DNA of 57,102 nt from Crocinitomicaceae bacterium (GCA_020436025.1 JAGQYP010000005.1:45478-102579); one strand, 5' to 3'; shown: positions 1 to 8,695, counted from the first letter of the stretch. Program-made: numbers and translations. The notes: generated by a model from the letters alone, not told the origin.

Positions 1-1800
1 GTGTAAGCACATTTCGCAACCACCTCCAAGTGCCATGTTATGTGGTGCTACAACCACTGGAACTGAGGAATATCGCACACGCATCATGGTGTCTTGGAAG
101 GCTTTAATAGCGAAATTCAATTCGTCGTATTCTTGTTCTACCGCCATCATGAAGATGAGTCCGACATTGGCTCCAGCAGAGAAATTTTGACCTTCATTGG
201 AGATGACCAATCCTTTGTAAGATTCCTCAGCCATTCCGATCGCTTTGTTGATTCCAGCGATTACTTCTCCTCCGATGGTATTCATCTTAGAATGGAATTC
301 CAAGTTTAAAACGCCATCTCCAAGATCGATGATTGAACAATCGTTGTTTTTCCAAATGGTATTGGAATCCTTCAAATTCGCCAAGCTTACTAATCCTTCT
401 GAGCCAGGTATCACTTTATACGATTTCGATGCAATGTCGTAATAAGAGCGAACGCCATTTTCTAATTTGTAGAAGGAAGAGATGCCAGCACTTTGCATGT
501 CGGCAACCCATTGAGCCGGTTTTTGCCCATTAGCGGCCATCATTTTCAAACCTTGTTCCAAACCGATGATGTCCCAAGTTTCGAATGGACCTAATTCCCA
601 TCCAAATCCGGCTTTAAGCGCATCATCGATTTTGAAAAGATCATCTGTGATTTCAGGTATACGGTTAGAAACATATGCAAATAGGCCAGAAAAAGCCTTT
701 CTATAAAACTCACCAGCTTTGTCTTTACCGGAAAACAACATTTTTGTTCGCTCTTTCAGATCATCGACCGGTTTCGTCATTTCGAGTGTTGGAAAATTAA
801 CCCTTTGTTTGGGTTCGTATTCCAATGTCTTAAGATTTAAGGAAAGGATTTCGCTTTTTCCGTTGGCATCCTTTACCTTTTTATAAAATCCTTGTTTAGA
901 TTTTGATCCGAGCCAATTGTTCTCCACCATTTTAGAGATATAATCAGGCAATTGGAAGAGGTCGTTGGCTTCATCATTCGGACAATTTTCTTTTAGTCCG
1001 TTGGCAACATGAACCAAAGTATCTAAACCGACTACATCACATGTTCGGAAAGTAGCGGATTTTGGTCTTCCCAGAACAGGTCCCGTTAATTTATCAATTT
1101 CGTCCACTGTCATGTCTAACTCCTTCACAGCATGGAACAACGACATGATGGAATAGACACCCACTCTGTTAGCAATAAAAGCAGGAGTATCTTTACATAG
1201 AACAGTTGTTTTTCCTAAGAATCTTTTCCCATAATCCATAAAGAAATCAACGACTTCGGGCATGGTTTTGGAGCTTGGAATAATTTCCAATAATTTCAGA
1301 TATCGTGGAGGATTGAAGAAGTGTGTTCCACAAAAATACTTTTGGAAGTCTTCTGATCTACCAGCCAACATCATTTCAATTGGAATTCCCGAAGTATTGG
1401 AAGAAATCAAAGTACCAGGCTTTCGGAATTGTTCTACTTTATCGAATAGCACTTTTTTGAGATCCAGTCTTTCGATAATTACCTCAATAATCCAATCACA
1501 TTCAGCAATTAGATTCATGTTGTCGTCAAAGTTCCCAGTTTTAATCCGATCCGCGAAGGATTTGCGATAAATGGGTGAAGGATTCGACTTCAGGGTTGAT
1601 GTCAAACTATCGTTCACAATTCTGTTTCGTACACTTGGGGTTTCCAGACTCAGGTTCTGAGCTTTTTCTCTGTCGTTTAGTTCAAATGGAACGATGTCTA
1701 ATAAAACAACTTCGCATCCGATGTTAGCAAGGTGGCAAGCGATTCGGGATCCCATGATTCCAGATCCCAGTACCGCAACCTTTCGAATTCTTCTGTTCAT
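1..1800 (-). CDS. 3-hydroxyacyl-CoA dehydrogenase / enoyl-CoA hydratase fusion, partial (3' end outside window)
   Basis: Fatty-acid beta-oxidation enzyme: the dehydrogenase half oxidises 3-hydroxyacyl-CoA with NAD and the crotonase half hydrates enoyl-CoA. The frame is open from ATG at 1800 to base 1 (600 codons), so the C-terminus is missing. The N-terminus carries an NAD-binding Rossmann loop GSGIMGSRIA. The last residues visible, ALGGGCEMCLH, match the crotonase oxyanion-hole region. The order is therefore dehydrogenase first and hydratase last, the reverse of E. coli FadB and as in the roughly 800-residue Bacteroidota proteins. It starts 4 bases after the MarR gene stop, so the two are probably cotranscribed and regulated by that protein. 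In related genomes a thiolase and acyl-CoA dehydrogenase usually follow; that part is outside the window. Confidence 0.93.
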   Translation of the reverse strand, partial: MNRRIRKVAVLGSGIMGSRIACHLANIGCEVVLLDIVPFELNDREKAQNLSLETPSVRNRIVNDSLTSTLKSNPSPIYRKSFADRIKTGNFDDNMNLIAECDWIIEVIIERLDLKKVLFDKVEQFRKPGTLISSNTSGIPIEMMLAGRSEDFQKYFCGTHFFNPPRYLKLLEIIPSSKTMPEVVDFFMDYGKRFLGKTTVLCKDTPAFIANRVGVYSIMSLFHAVKELDMTVDEIDKLTGPVLGRPKSATFRTCDVVGLDTLVHVANGLKENCPNDEANDLFQLPDYISKMVENNWLGSKSKQGFYKKVKDANGKSEILSLNLKTLEYEPKQRVNFPTLEMTKPVDDLKERTKMLFSGKDKAGEFYRKAFSGLFAYVSNRIPEITDDLFKIDDALKAGFGWELGPFETWDIIGLEQGLKMMAANGQKPAQWVADMQSAGISSFYKLENGVRSYYDIASKSYKVIPGSEGLVSLANLKDSNTIWKNNDCSIIDLGDGVLNLEFHSKMNTIGGEVIAGINKAIGMAEESYKGLVISNEGQNFSAGANVGLIFMMAVEQEYDELNFAIKAFQDTMMRVRYSSVPVVVAPHNMALGGGCEMCLH

Positions 1801-1803
1801 TTT

Positions 1804-2274
1804 CTATTTTTTCTTTTCTTTTTCTATCTCATCGAGTAATTCCAACTTCTGTAGTTCTTCAGAGACCACTTTATCGATGCGCGACATCACATCAAAATAA
1901 GCCTGAAGCTTTCCATTTGGAATCTTTGCTCTTAACTTTTCATTAAACCCCAGAATCACATCTCTGGCGGCAGTTCTTTTATCCAGACCTTCATTGGTCA
2001 GAAAAATCAGAACTTTTCTTTTGTCAATGTCATCTGTCTGACGATAGATCAAATTCTTATCCTCCATCGTTTTTAATGTTCGAGACAGTGAGGTGGGTTC
2101 CATTCCCATTCGGGGTCCCAATTGTGTAGAAGGCGTTCCTTCCTTATCAATAATGAGTAGTATAAAACCCATTGACATTGTCAAATCGTATTTCGCAGCA
2201 ATCTGGTTATACATTCGCGAAATTTTATGCCACGAATGCCTGATGTGGAAATCAATTATTTCTTCTGGTTGCAT
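1804..2274 (-). CDS. MarR-family transcriptional regulator
   Basis: Winged-helix repressor of the MarR family, probably controlling the beta-oxidation genes that follow. The protein is 156 residues from ATG at 2274. A TTG two codons upstream (2280) is possible but less likely. The central region shows the MarR recognition-helix and wing pattern (STQLGPRMGMEPTSLSRTLK, then a basic wing with D and R residues before KVLIFLT). The C-terminus is lysine-rich. The gene overlaps nothing and ends 4 bases before the dehydrogenase gene, forming one operon. A 16-base inverted repeat lies between the putative -33 and -7 boxes upstream, which suggests autoregulation, with acyl-CoA or a fatty acid as likely ligand (inference). 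Confidence 0.92.
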   Translation of the reverse strand: MQPEEIIDFHIRHSWHKISRMYNQIAAKYDLTMSMGFILLIIDKEGTPSTQLGPRMGMEPTSLSRTLKTMEDKNLIYRQTDDIDKRKVLIFLTNEGLDKRTAARDVILGFNEKLRAKIPNGKLQAYFDVMSRIDKVVSEELQKLELLDEIEKEKKK

Positions 2275-2308
2275 AATCAAATGGTTTTAAGCGAGAACAT
2301 AAATGTAA

Positions 2309-2340
2309 CAAAAAAATACTATGTACGCATAGTTTAACAA
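2309..2340 (-). promoter_or_regulatory. marR promoter with embedded operator palindrome
   Basis: On the - strand TTG (2340-2338) is followed after 21 bases by TTTTTTTG (2316-2309), 7 of 8 matches to the Bacteroidota -7 consensus TAnnTTTG. Between them lies ACTATG-TACG-CATAGT (2318-2333), six-base perfect arms with a 4-base centre. This is the size and position expected of a MarR dimer site. Binding there would block the promoter. Confidence 0.6.
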
Positions 2341-2447
2341 TAAATTTTTTAATTCAACAAGCTGATTGCCATGATTTATGAGTTTGTAGAGTTATAAAAA
2401 TGAATAAGCTCGTCCTTTTAAATATAAAGAATTGAGAATTGAAATCA

Positions 2448-2481
2448 AAAAAAATGGGCAACCAAAAGAAAAAGGTTGCCC
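2448..2481 (-). terminator. Rho-independent terminator of the coiled-coil protein gene
   Basis: An 8-base perfect stem GGGCAACC/GGTTGCCC (2456-2481), followed on the - strand by a run of eight T. It lies about 40 bases after the stop of the gene at 2520-3482. Confidence 0.85.
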
Positions 2482-2519
2482 AAAATATTATGCGATTTTG
2501 AGGAAAGTCGTGAAATATT

Positions 2520-3482
2520 CTACTTCAATGCAAAGCTATCTTTTCCAATTCTAGCACCATCTGCATAGATTTCTACGATATAATTTCCTTTGTCCAGTTC
2601 AAGTTCTCTTACATCAGCAAGGATACAAACATCAATGGCTTGATTTTGATAATCAATAGATCGAGAATCGGAGTATACAATGGTTCCCGAATTTGTATTG
2701 ATGGTATTGGTATTCCTTTTGGTTAACACTTTTCCGGCAGGGGAGATGACTCGAATATAAATATTCTTTTTACCTGCCTGAGCAATGGTGTTTTCTCCAA
2801 TAGTGAAGCATGATTTTACTTTAGCTACCTTTTTGGCTCTTTTATTTTCCTTGTCATTATATCCTAAACCAATGGTTGAGAAACCGTAAGCACTTAAAAC
2901 AGATCCTTTTTGAACCTGATTTTTATACTTATCTGAAGTTTCTTTGTAAAGATCTCGGTCTTCGGTCATTTTGTTCAAATTGTTTTGAGTCTTGTCTAAA
3001 TTATCTCTCAATTCGACATTCAAAGTGTTCAAGGAGTCAATAGTGACTAAATAACCCTTCATGATCGATCTTAAGGTCTCAGTTTCTTCCTGAAGTTGTC
3101 TGATTTTCCAAATGAACCTTTTCTTGTCTTTTTTCGAATCTTCCAATTCTACCATCAATTCCTTGATACGATCTTTTTGAGCGTTAATACTATCCTGCAT
3201 CTCTGCATTCTCTACATTAACCGCATCGTACTGAGAAAGCATACCTTCCAGGTTGTCTCGAATATCATCTGACATCATGACTCCGTATTGCTTGAACGAC
3301 TCATTCATGTCGTCCATCATTTTTTCTTTTTCCTTGTTCTCGATATTGCAGACATTCAATTTGTCTCCCTGCATTCTATACATGATGGTAATTGCAACTA
3401 AACCAGATAGAAGAAGTAAAATGATCAATAAATACAGCGTGTCTTTTCTTTTTTTAGGCTGTTGAGTTTCTATTTCTGACAT
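2520..3482 (-). CDS. Membrane-anchored coiled-coil protein of unknown function
   Basis: 320 residues, family not recognised. Visible parts: a short charged cytoplasmic N-terminus; one transmembrane segment at about residues 15-35 (LYLLIILLLLSGLVAITIMY); a long charged coiled coil at about 45-195 rich in E, K, D and N; and a C-terminal domain (about 205-320) that looks like a beta-sandwich ending IVEIYADGARIGKDSFALK. The C-terminal domain is probably periplasmic. It lies about 70 bases downstream of the Mla-type ATPase gene, so it could share that transcript, and a terminator follows it. It is not an MCE protein: no MCE domain directly after the membrane segment can be recognised. Confidence 0.8.
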   Translation of the reverse strand: MSEIETQQPKKRKDTLYLLIILLLLSGLVAITIMYRMQGDKLNVCNIENKEKEKMMDDMNESFKQYGVMMSDDIRDNLEGMLSQYDAVNVENAEMQDSINAQKDRIKELMVELEDSKKDKKRFIWKIRQLQEETETLRSIMKGYLVTIDSLNTLNVELRDNLDKTQNNLNKMTEDRDLYKETSDKYKNQVQKGSVLSAYGFSTIGLGYNDKENKRAKKVAKVKSCFTIGENTIAQAGKKNIYIRVISPAGKVLTKRNTNTINTNSGTIVYSDSRSIDYQNQAIDVCILADVRELELDKGNYIVEIYADGARIGKDSFALK

Positions 3483-3554
3483 ACTTTATGTTTTCGTATC
3501 CTTAAAATATAATCTATTTTTTAGCGATTCAAAAGTTAAGAATCGTTAATCTTT

Positions 3555-4313
3555 TTAGGTGGATAATTTACCTTTCAGTTGTTTCATGAACTGAGAGGCG
3601 TAGACAAAATCCAGAATTTCTTGATTTTCAGTAGTTAAAATATCTTGTTTGGTACCTTCCCACCATTTTTGCCCATTGTAGATGAAAATGATGTTGTCAC
3701 CAATTTCAATTACAGAATTCATGTCATGCGTAACCACAATCGTGGTCATATTGTATTCATAGGTAATTTCTTTAATCAGATTGTCGATGACAATTGATGT
3801 TTTGGGGTCCAAACCTGAATTCGGTTCGTCACAAAACAAATATTTTGGTTTCAAGCTAATCGCTCTGGCAATCGCTACCCTTTTTTGCATTCCTCCGGAG
3901 CACTCCGATGGGAACAAATGGTTGCTTCCAGTCATATTAACACGTTCCAAAACAAAATTGGCCCGATCCTGCATTTCTTCTTTGCTCATATCCGTGAACA
4001 TTTGAAGAGGAAACATGATGTTTTCTTCTACCGTCATGGAATCGAATAAAGCAGAGCCTTGAAAAAGCATTCCAATTTCTTTTCGAATTTCTTTTCTATT
4101 GGAACCATCCATCTGAACAAAGTCTCTTCCATCAAATAAGACCTGCCCTTCTTCCGGAGTGTGCAATCCGACAATACATTTCGTGAGAACGGATTTCCCA
4201 TGACCCGATTGGCCAATAATCAAATTCACTTTGCCTGCTTCGAATTTCGCATTGATATCGAAAAGGATTTGTTTCCCGGAAAAGGATTTTGATATGTGTT
4301 TTAGTTCGATCAA
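3555..4313 (-). CDS. mlaF: MlaF-type ABC transporter ATP-binding protein
   Basis: ATPase subunit of an MCE/Mla lipid transporter, driving phospholipid movement between inner and outer membranes. All ABC motifs are present: Walker A GQSGHGKS (34-41), Q-loop Q85, signature SGGMQKR (139-145), Walker B YLFCDE (158-163) and the H-loop VVTHD. The length (252) is typical. It starts 3 bases after the permease gene stop, so the two are one operon and probably translationally coupled. The Mla assignment comes mainly from the adjacent MlaE-like permease. No MlaD-like substrate-binding gene is adjacent, so it must be encoded elsewhere or be absent. Confidence 0.9.
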   Translation of the reverse strand: MIELKHISKSFSGKQILFDINAKFEAGKVNLIIGQSGHGKSVLTKCIVGLHTPEEGQVLFDGRDFVQMDGSNRKEIRKEIGMLFQGSALFDSMTVEENIMFPLQMFTDMSKEEMQDRANFVLERVNMTGSNHLFPSECSGGMQKRVAIARAISLKPKYLFCDEPNSGLDPKTSIVIDNLIKEITYEYNMTTIVVTHDMNSVIEIGDNIIFIYNGQKWWEGTKQDILTTENQEILDFVYASQFMKQLKGKLST

Positions 4314-4316
4314 ATC

Positions 4317-5060
4317 TTAGATCAATACCAATTGAGTGATTATTAAGTTAGCAATCAAGACTACAATCGTACTTTGAACAACGGCTTTTGTACTTGATTT
4401 CCCTACATCCAAAGCCCCTCCTTTGGTGTAATAACCATAAAATGCAGAAACGGTTGTGATTAAAAAGGCAAAAATTAGGGTTTTTGAAAGTGCATAAGTG
4501 ATATCACCTGTGCCATCATCGCCAAAAAAGGCTCTAATCCCATAAATATAAGTTTCTGTGTCAGACAATCCAGTCTGTACGCATGCAAACCATCCGCCCC
4601 ACAAACTCAACGCCATGGAAATAGTAATCAAAATTGGAAACATCATCACTGCGGCAATGACTTTAGGTAATACCAGGTAGTTCAAAGGATTTACTCCCAT
4701 GATTTCCAATGCATCGATTTGTTCCGTAACACGCATGGTTCCCAGTTCAGAAGCTATATTAGATCCTACTTTCCCCGCCAAAATCAAAGAAATAATGGTA
4801 GGCGAGAACTCCAAAATTGTTGACTGTCTAGTAATGAATCCAATGGTATATTCAGGGAGTAGTGGACTGTCCATGTTAGATGCAGTTTGCATGGCAATTA
4901 CCGCTCCCATAAAAACGGAAAGCACTCCTACAATTGGCACCGAACTCAATCCAATCTTCTCAATTTCAAGCATGAAGCTTTTCCAAAAAAGACTTCCTTT
5001 TTCAGGGCGTGAAATCACACCTCGAAGCATCATGAAATATTTACCTAGATTTTCAATCAT
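4317..5060 (-). CDS. mlaE: MlaE-family ABC transporter permease
   Basis: 247-residue inner-membrane permease of the MlaE/YrbE family. Diagnostic features are the amphipathic N-terminus, the segment GVLSVFMGAVIAMQTA, the conserved SELGTMRVTEQIDALEIMG loop (about residues 104-122) that contacts the ATPase, and five or so hydrophobic segments. It leads the mlaE-mlaF pair, with ATG at 5060. It is divergent from the small lipoprotein gene at 5223, separated by about 160 bases. A clear TAnnTTTG promoter was not found for this strand. Confidence 0.93.
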   Translation of the reverse strand: MIENLGKYFMMLRGVISRPEKGSLFWKSFMLEIEKIGLSSVPIVGVLSVFMGAVIAMQTASNMDSPLLPEYTIGFITRQSTILEFSPTIISLILAGKVGSNIASELGTMRVTEQIDALEIMGVNPLNYLVLPKVIAAVMMFPILITISMALSLWGGWFACVQTGLSDTETYIYGIRAFFGDDGTGDITYALSKTLIFAFLITTVSAFYGYYTKGGALDVGKSSTKAVVQSTIVVLIANLIITQLVLI

Positions 5061-5172
5061 ATGTGTTGTTCTACTAGAACTAACTGCTAATTTAAATTTA
5101 ATTTTTATTCCTTAGGGGCGCACAGGGAATAAAATACGAAAAATCCATTGTTTATTATGGAAAACGGAAAAA

Positions 5173-5205
5173 TTGTACCCTTATTAAGCAGAATCGTTAT
5201 TTTTG
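5173..5205 (+). promoter_or_regulatory. Bacteroidota-type promoter for the small lipoprotein / sprT-like / manC-like operon
   Basis: TTG (5173-5175), 22-base spacer, then a perfect TAnnTTTG box TATTTTTG (5198-5205). The ATG of the lipoprotein follows 17 bases later, giving a very short leader. This supports the downstream ATG at 5223 as the start. Confidence 0.65.
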
Positions 5206-5222
5206 TTAAAAGATTATTCTTT

Positions 5223-5354
5223 ATGAAACATATTCTAAAATTATTTGTGTTGGGATCCATTGTCATTTTATCTTCTTGTGGAAAGAAAAAGTGCAATACT
5301 TGCCCAGATTGGGGGAAGGCCAATACAGAAACACATCAAGTTGAAGAAGCCTAG
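5223..5354 (+). CDS. Small lipoprotein, 43 residues
   Basis: Signal peptide MKHILKLFVLGSIVILSSC with a lipobox LSSC (Cys19) followed by a 25-residue mature part. The mature part is rich in lysine and has a CNTC pair (Cys24, Cys27) that could bind metal or form a disulfide. The in-frame ATG codons upstream were rejected because they precede the promoter. Its end lies 19 bases before the SprT-like start, so it is probably the first gene of that operon. No family recognised. Confidence 0.7.
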   Translation: MKHILKLFVLGSIVILSSCGKKKCNTCPDWGKANTETHQVEEA

Positions 5355-5373
5355 ATTTTCAGACAAAGAACAA

Positions 5374-5976
5374 ATGGCTAATGCTTTGGAGCGCTTTCTT
5401 CCAGAAGGTTGTGCTCCAACTATCGCTTCCTACATTTTAGAACACAATGTCAAGTTTCGGATAAGTAAATCCAGACAGACTAAATTGGGGGATTACCGAA
5501 AAGATCCAAAGGAGAATTTCCACCGTATTTCTGTAAATGGAGATTTGAATCCCTATTCATTTTTAGTTACGACATTGCATGAGTTTGCACATCTAACCAG
5601 TTTTGAGAAATTTGGACCGCGAATCAAACCCCACGGAAAAGAATGGAAACAGGAATTTCGAGTTTTCCTTCTGGAATTCATTAATAGAAATGTGTTTCCA
5701 AAAGATCTGGAAAGTGCATTGATGAATTATACCATGAATCCCAAAGCGACTTCCTGTTCAGATCCCAGGTTGATGTTAGAGCTTAGAAAGTTTTCAAAAG
5801 AAGAAACGGCTCCCCTTCTGGAGGAATTGAATAATGGGGAATTATTTCAGTTCCAAAATCGTATATTTGAAAAAATTCAGAAGAGAAGAACGCGCGTCAA
5901 GTGCAGAGATATTGAACGAAACAGGTATTATCTGATCAATGCAGTAGCGGAGGTCAAGCGAATTCAAAATGGATAA
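5374..5976 (+). CDS. SprT-like zinc metalloprotease-fold protein
   Basis: 200 residues from ATG 5374. The key motif is HEFAH (69-73), an HExxH zinc site typical of SprT/Spartan-like domains, followed by a downstream KPHGKEW segment that supplies the usual third histidine. C-terminal cysteines (about 130-140 and near the end) may form a zinc ribbon. SprT-like proteins in other organisms act on DNA-protein crosslinks; the bacterial role is not established. An upstream in-frame TTG at 5341 would overlap the lipoprotein and is less likely. Its end overlaps the next gene by 8 bases. Confidence 0.87.
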   Translation: MANALERFLPEGCAPTIASYILEHNVKFRISKSRQTKLGDYRKDPKENFHRISVNGDLNPYSFLVTTLHEFAHLTSFEKFGPRIKPHGKEWKQEFRVFLLEFINRNVFPKDLESALMNYTMNPKATSCSDPRLMLELRKFSKEETAPLLEELNNGELFQFQNRIFEKIQKRRTRVKCRDIERNRYYLINAVAEVKRIQNG

Positions 5977-7060
5977 AAACAATTACAGTATAATTATGGC
6001 TGGAGGAATCGGAAGTAGATTCTGGCCAATGAGCAAACCTTCTTATCCCAAACAATTTTTAGATGTCCTCGGTATGGGGAAGTCGTTAATCCAAATGACT
6101 TTCGAACGTCTTTGCATGTTTACTCCAAAAGAGAATATCTATGTGGTAACCAATAAGGCCTACAGAGAACTTGTTTTGGAACAATTGCCATTAATTACTT
6201 CTGATCAGGTACTTTGCGAACCAGAAAGAAAAAATACGGCTCCATGTATTGCCTACGCTGCCAATAAAATCTACGATCTTAATCCAGATGCAAGAATGGT
6301 GGTGGCCCCATCGGATCATTTGATATTGAACGAAGGAAAATTCAAGCATATTATTGAAGTGGCTTTGGATCAGTCTGTTAAGGAAGATTGTTTGGTTACT
6401 CTAGGGATTAAACCAAGCAGACCTGATACCGGGTATGGATACATTCAGTTTCATCAGGATGGTGACATGATTGCAGGTCAGGTGAAAAAAGTGAAACAGT
6501 TTACTGAAAAACCGAATCTGGAGTTGGCCAAAATCTTTTTGACTTCCGGAGATTATTACTGGAATTCTGGAATTTTCATTTGGTCGGCAAAATCTGTGTT
6601 GAATGCTTTAAATAAGTTCAAGCCTGAATTGAATGCATTGTTTAGCTGTGAAGCTGGAAAATACAATTCGGATCAAGAGCAGGAATTTGTCGATGCTGCT
6701 TTTCATAATTGCGAAGATGTATCGATTGATTATGCCATCATGGAAAATGCAAAAAACGTTTACGTGGTGCTAGCCAATTTTGATTGGTCTGATCTAGGAA
6801 CTTGGGGAAGTTTATACACCCATCTGGAAAAAGATTACCATGGAAATGCAGTGATTGGAAATCATGTTCATATGTTTGACTCAAACAATTGTATTGTAAA
6901 CATGCCTAAAGACAAATTATGTGTTATTCAAGGAATGAACGAGCATATAGTGGTGGAATCAGACGGGATGTTGATGATCTTCAAGAAAAAGGATGAACAA
7001 CTGCTGAAGGAATACTTAAAAAAGGCAGAAAAAATGAGTCCTGAATTCTTCAAGAAATGA
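5969..7060 (+). CDS. manC: Mannose-1-phosphate guanylyltransferase
   Basis: Makes GDP-mannose from mannose-1-phosphate and GTP, feeding polysaccharide and glycoprotein glycan synthesis. The nucleotidyltransferase signature MAGGIGSRFWPMSKPSYPKQ (10-29) is complete, and later VVAPSDHLI and FTEKPNLELA and the ELDWSDLGTWGS-like segment are present. At 363 residues it is the single-domain guanylyltransferase, lacking the C-terminal isomerase domain of bifunctional ManC/AlgA. The start overlaps the SprT-like gene by 8 bases, and its stop overlaps the next start as ATGA. The gene symbol is assigned by function; some annotators leave it blank for this short form. Confidence 0.93.
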   Translation: MDKNNYSIIMAGGIGSRFWPMSKPSYPKQFLDVLGMGKSLIQMTFERLCMFTPKENIYVVTNKAYRELVLEQLPLITSDQVLCEPERKNTAPCIAYAANKIYDLNPDARMVVAPSDHLILNEGKFKHIIEVALDQSVKEDCLVTLGIKPSRPDTGYGYIQFHQDGDMIAGQVKKVKQFTEKPNLELAKIFLTSGDYYWNSGIFIWSAKSVLNALNKFKPELNALFSCEAGKYNSDQEQEFVDAAFHNCEDVSIDYAIMENAKNVYVVLANFDWSDLGTWGSLYTHLEKDYHGNAVIGNHVHMFDSNNCIVNMPKDKLCVIQGMNEHIVVESDGMLMIFKKKDEQLLKEYLKKAEKMSPEFFKK

Positions 7061-7635
7061 GAAGTCTGAGGAAAGACATACCTCCAATTTTAAAATCGGA
7101 CCTGAATGAGGAGCCTTTTCACAATTGTCTGATGTGCAATGTGGATTTAATCGAAAGTCAGATTCCCTACATGATCGAAAAGGCATTTAAAAGAGCCCCA
7201 GATGGCAGTTTGTATACCATTTTTGAATTTGCTATTTGCATGAATTGTGCTCAAAAAACACAAGACCAATTGTCTAGAGAATCTTTAGCCAATATTCAAA
7301 AATACTTCGCCGAAAAAAGAGATTTGTTTGAAAGAAACGAAGAGTTATTCGACGCAGAGAAAACGGATTTCGAAGATTGGACGAATGAGTGTATTCTCAG
7401 CGGAAACAAAATTTCAGAATGCGAAGAATTTCAAGTTTTAGCCATGTGTCAGGGTAACCAAATGGAAATGGGACTTTTCCCGTATGCCATAAGTGGTGCA
7501 GAAGCCGAAAACATGCAAGAACTACTTTCTGAAAAAACCAAGGATGAGCTGGATGATTTCATGAATACTCATTTGGATTTGCCTCCTGAATTGAAAATGT
7601 TGTTGGAGGAATCGAGTACTTTGGTGTTGGTTTAG
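7057..7635 (+). CDS. Uncharacterised protein with CxxC pairs
   Basis: 192 residues, acidic and soluble, no signal peptide. Two cysteine pairs near the N-terminus (NCLMC at about 23-27 and CMNC at about 60-63) could form a zinc site; the rest is mostly helical. I do not recognise the family. The start codon overlaps the manC-like stop (ATGA), which indicates translational coupling and last place in the operon. It is followed by the short-repeat tract at 7644. Confidence 0.8.
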   Translation: MRSLRKDIPPILKSDLNEEPFHNCLMCNVDLIESQIPYMIEKAFKRAPDGSLYTIFEFAICMNCAQKTQDQLSRESLANIQKYFAEKRDLFERNEELFDAEKTDFEDWTNECILSGNKISECEEFQVLAMCQGNQMEMGLFPYAISGAEAENMQELLSEKTKDELDDFMNTHLDLPPELKMLLEESSTLVLV

Positions 7636-7643
7636 GTTATTTT

Positions 7644-7694
<51 letters not shown>

Positions 7695-7720
7695 CGCTGC
7701 CCTGAGCGGTAGTCGAAGGG
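7695..7720. repeat. REP-like GC-rich insertion containing CCTGAGCGGTAGTCGAAGGG
   Basis: A GC-rich 26-base block in an AT-rich spacer, placed inside the AGTTCTA array. The core resembles the short dispersed CCTTCGACTACGCTCAGG-type repeat seen in many bacterial genomes (recollection, not searched). The ends CCCT/AGGG are inverted. Confidence 0.65.
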
Positions 7721-7753
7721 TTCTAAGTATTTTGTTACTTGTATTCTTGTTTT

Positions 7754-7770
7754 CCAGAAATCCAGAAATC
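7754..7770. repeat. Short direct repeat CCAGAAAT
   Basis: Two tandem copies of the octamer CCAGAAAT in the spacer before the DinB-like gene end. It belongs to the family of purine-rich octamer tracts also seen at 8740, 22300, 39430 and 44358. Confidence 0.5.
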
Positions 7771-7777
7771 AAAACAT

Positions 7778-8221
7778 CTAAACATCCAACAACCTTCTAT
7801 GATAATTGATTTGTCCTAAATGATAGGCGAGGTGAGTTGTTAAGTGTACCAGAAAAAAGCCCGTGGTCATAGGTTCTCCAAAAACTTCCAGAGGGAATGT
7901 TTCTTCAAGATCTTCTTCGTCTAAGTTGGAAAGTACATTGATCACCGTGATTCTTGTTTCATCGATTTTTTCTATGAGTTCTTTTTGATCGACTTCTACA
8001 ACAGAAAATTCCTTTTCTCTATTTCGAACATATCCCGTGTCGCCCAATTGTTCGCCAATAAACCAGTTTAGGTTGCCTATTAGATGCAAGCACAGATTGC
8101 CTGCGGAATTGGAAATATCGCCATCAATTTCCCATAAACTATCTTGATTCTTATAGGAGATGATTTCGTCTCTCAATTTGTTGAGATCTCGAGAAAAGAT
8201 TTGAATTAAAGATGGAATCAT
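7778..8221 (-). CDS. DinB-like four-helix-bundle protein
   Basis: 147 residues. DinB/YfiT-like proteins bind a metal with three histidines and include thiol-dependent transferases, but most are uncharacterised. Candidate ligands are His in LCLHLIGN (about residue 46) and two in the C-terminal HLTTHLAYHLGQINYHR. The helix pattern and length fit. It starts 3 bases after the upstream unknown gene, so the two are likely an operon. Substrate unknown. Confidence 0.8.
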   Translation of the reverse strand: MIPSLIQIFSRDLNKLRDEIISYKNQDSLWEIDGDISNSAGNLCLHLIGNLNWFIGEQLGDTGYVRNREKEFSVVEVDQKELIEKIDETRITVINVLSNLDEEDLEETFPLEVFGEPMTTGFFLVHLTTHLAYHLGQINYHRRLLDV

Positions 8222-8224
8222 TTT

Positions 8225-8695
8225 TTATTCTCTTGTTAATAGCCAAAGACTTTTTAGTTTTTCCGAATCAATATTTTCAAACGAAATAAGAAATTTAGCA
8301 ATTTTAAATTCAATTTTTGAAATCATTTGTTGTTCAATCCATTCTTCAATTGTCTCGTCAAGGTCTGCTTCGAATTGACAAATCCCTTTTTTAGAAATAG
8401 TTGAATAATTCGCAACAATTTCCTGTGTGTCTGAATCTACTTCATGTGATTTGTTCTCATTGAAAAACACAATTTTGCATCCCTTGAAAGTGTTAATTTC
8501 ATACTCGCACAGTAAAGTGAACTCTATAAATTTAAATCCGTTTAGTTCTGAAAATTGACAACTTAAAATTTGATTTTCATTCGTTGCGATTGCGTCTTTT
8601 TCAATATTAGAGTCTTCAATCATTTTTGCAACAAATTTGTTTGCATCTCGATGAAGCATTTGGGTTATTAATCTACTGATTCTTGGATCCATCAT
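8225..8695 (-). CDS. Uncharacterised protein, 156 residues
   Basis: A soluble, acidic protein without signal peptide, membrane segment or recognisable motif. The N-terminus MMDPRISR has two consecutive ATG codons, so the start could be either. It lies 3 bases upstream of the DinB-like gene. Function unknown. Confidence 0.7.
   Translation of the reverse strand: MMDPRISRLITQMLHRDANKFVAKMIEDSNIEKDAIATNENQILSCQFSELNGFKFIEFTLLCEYEINTFKGCKIVFFNENKSHEVDSDTQEIVANYSTISKKGICQFEADLDETIEEWIEQQMISKIEFKIAKFLISFENIDSEKLKSLWLLTRE

Noticed and set aside
2520..3482. MlaD/MCE protein of the neighbouring transporter
   Set aside because: Has one membrane helix and a coiled coil, but no MCE domain directly after the helix; the domain order does not fit.
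4699..5115. A + strand open frame of 138 codons over mlaE
   Set aside because: Antisense to a permease with clear family motifs; no signals of its own.
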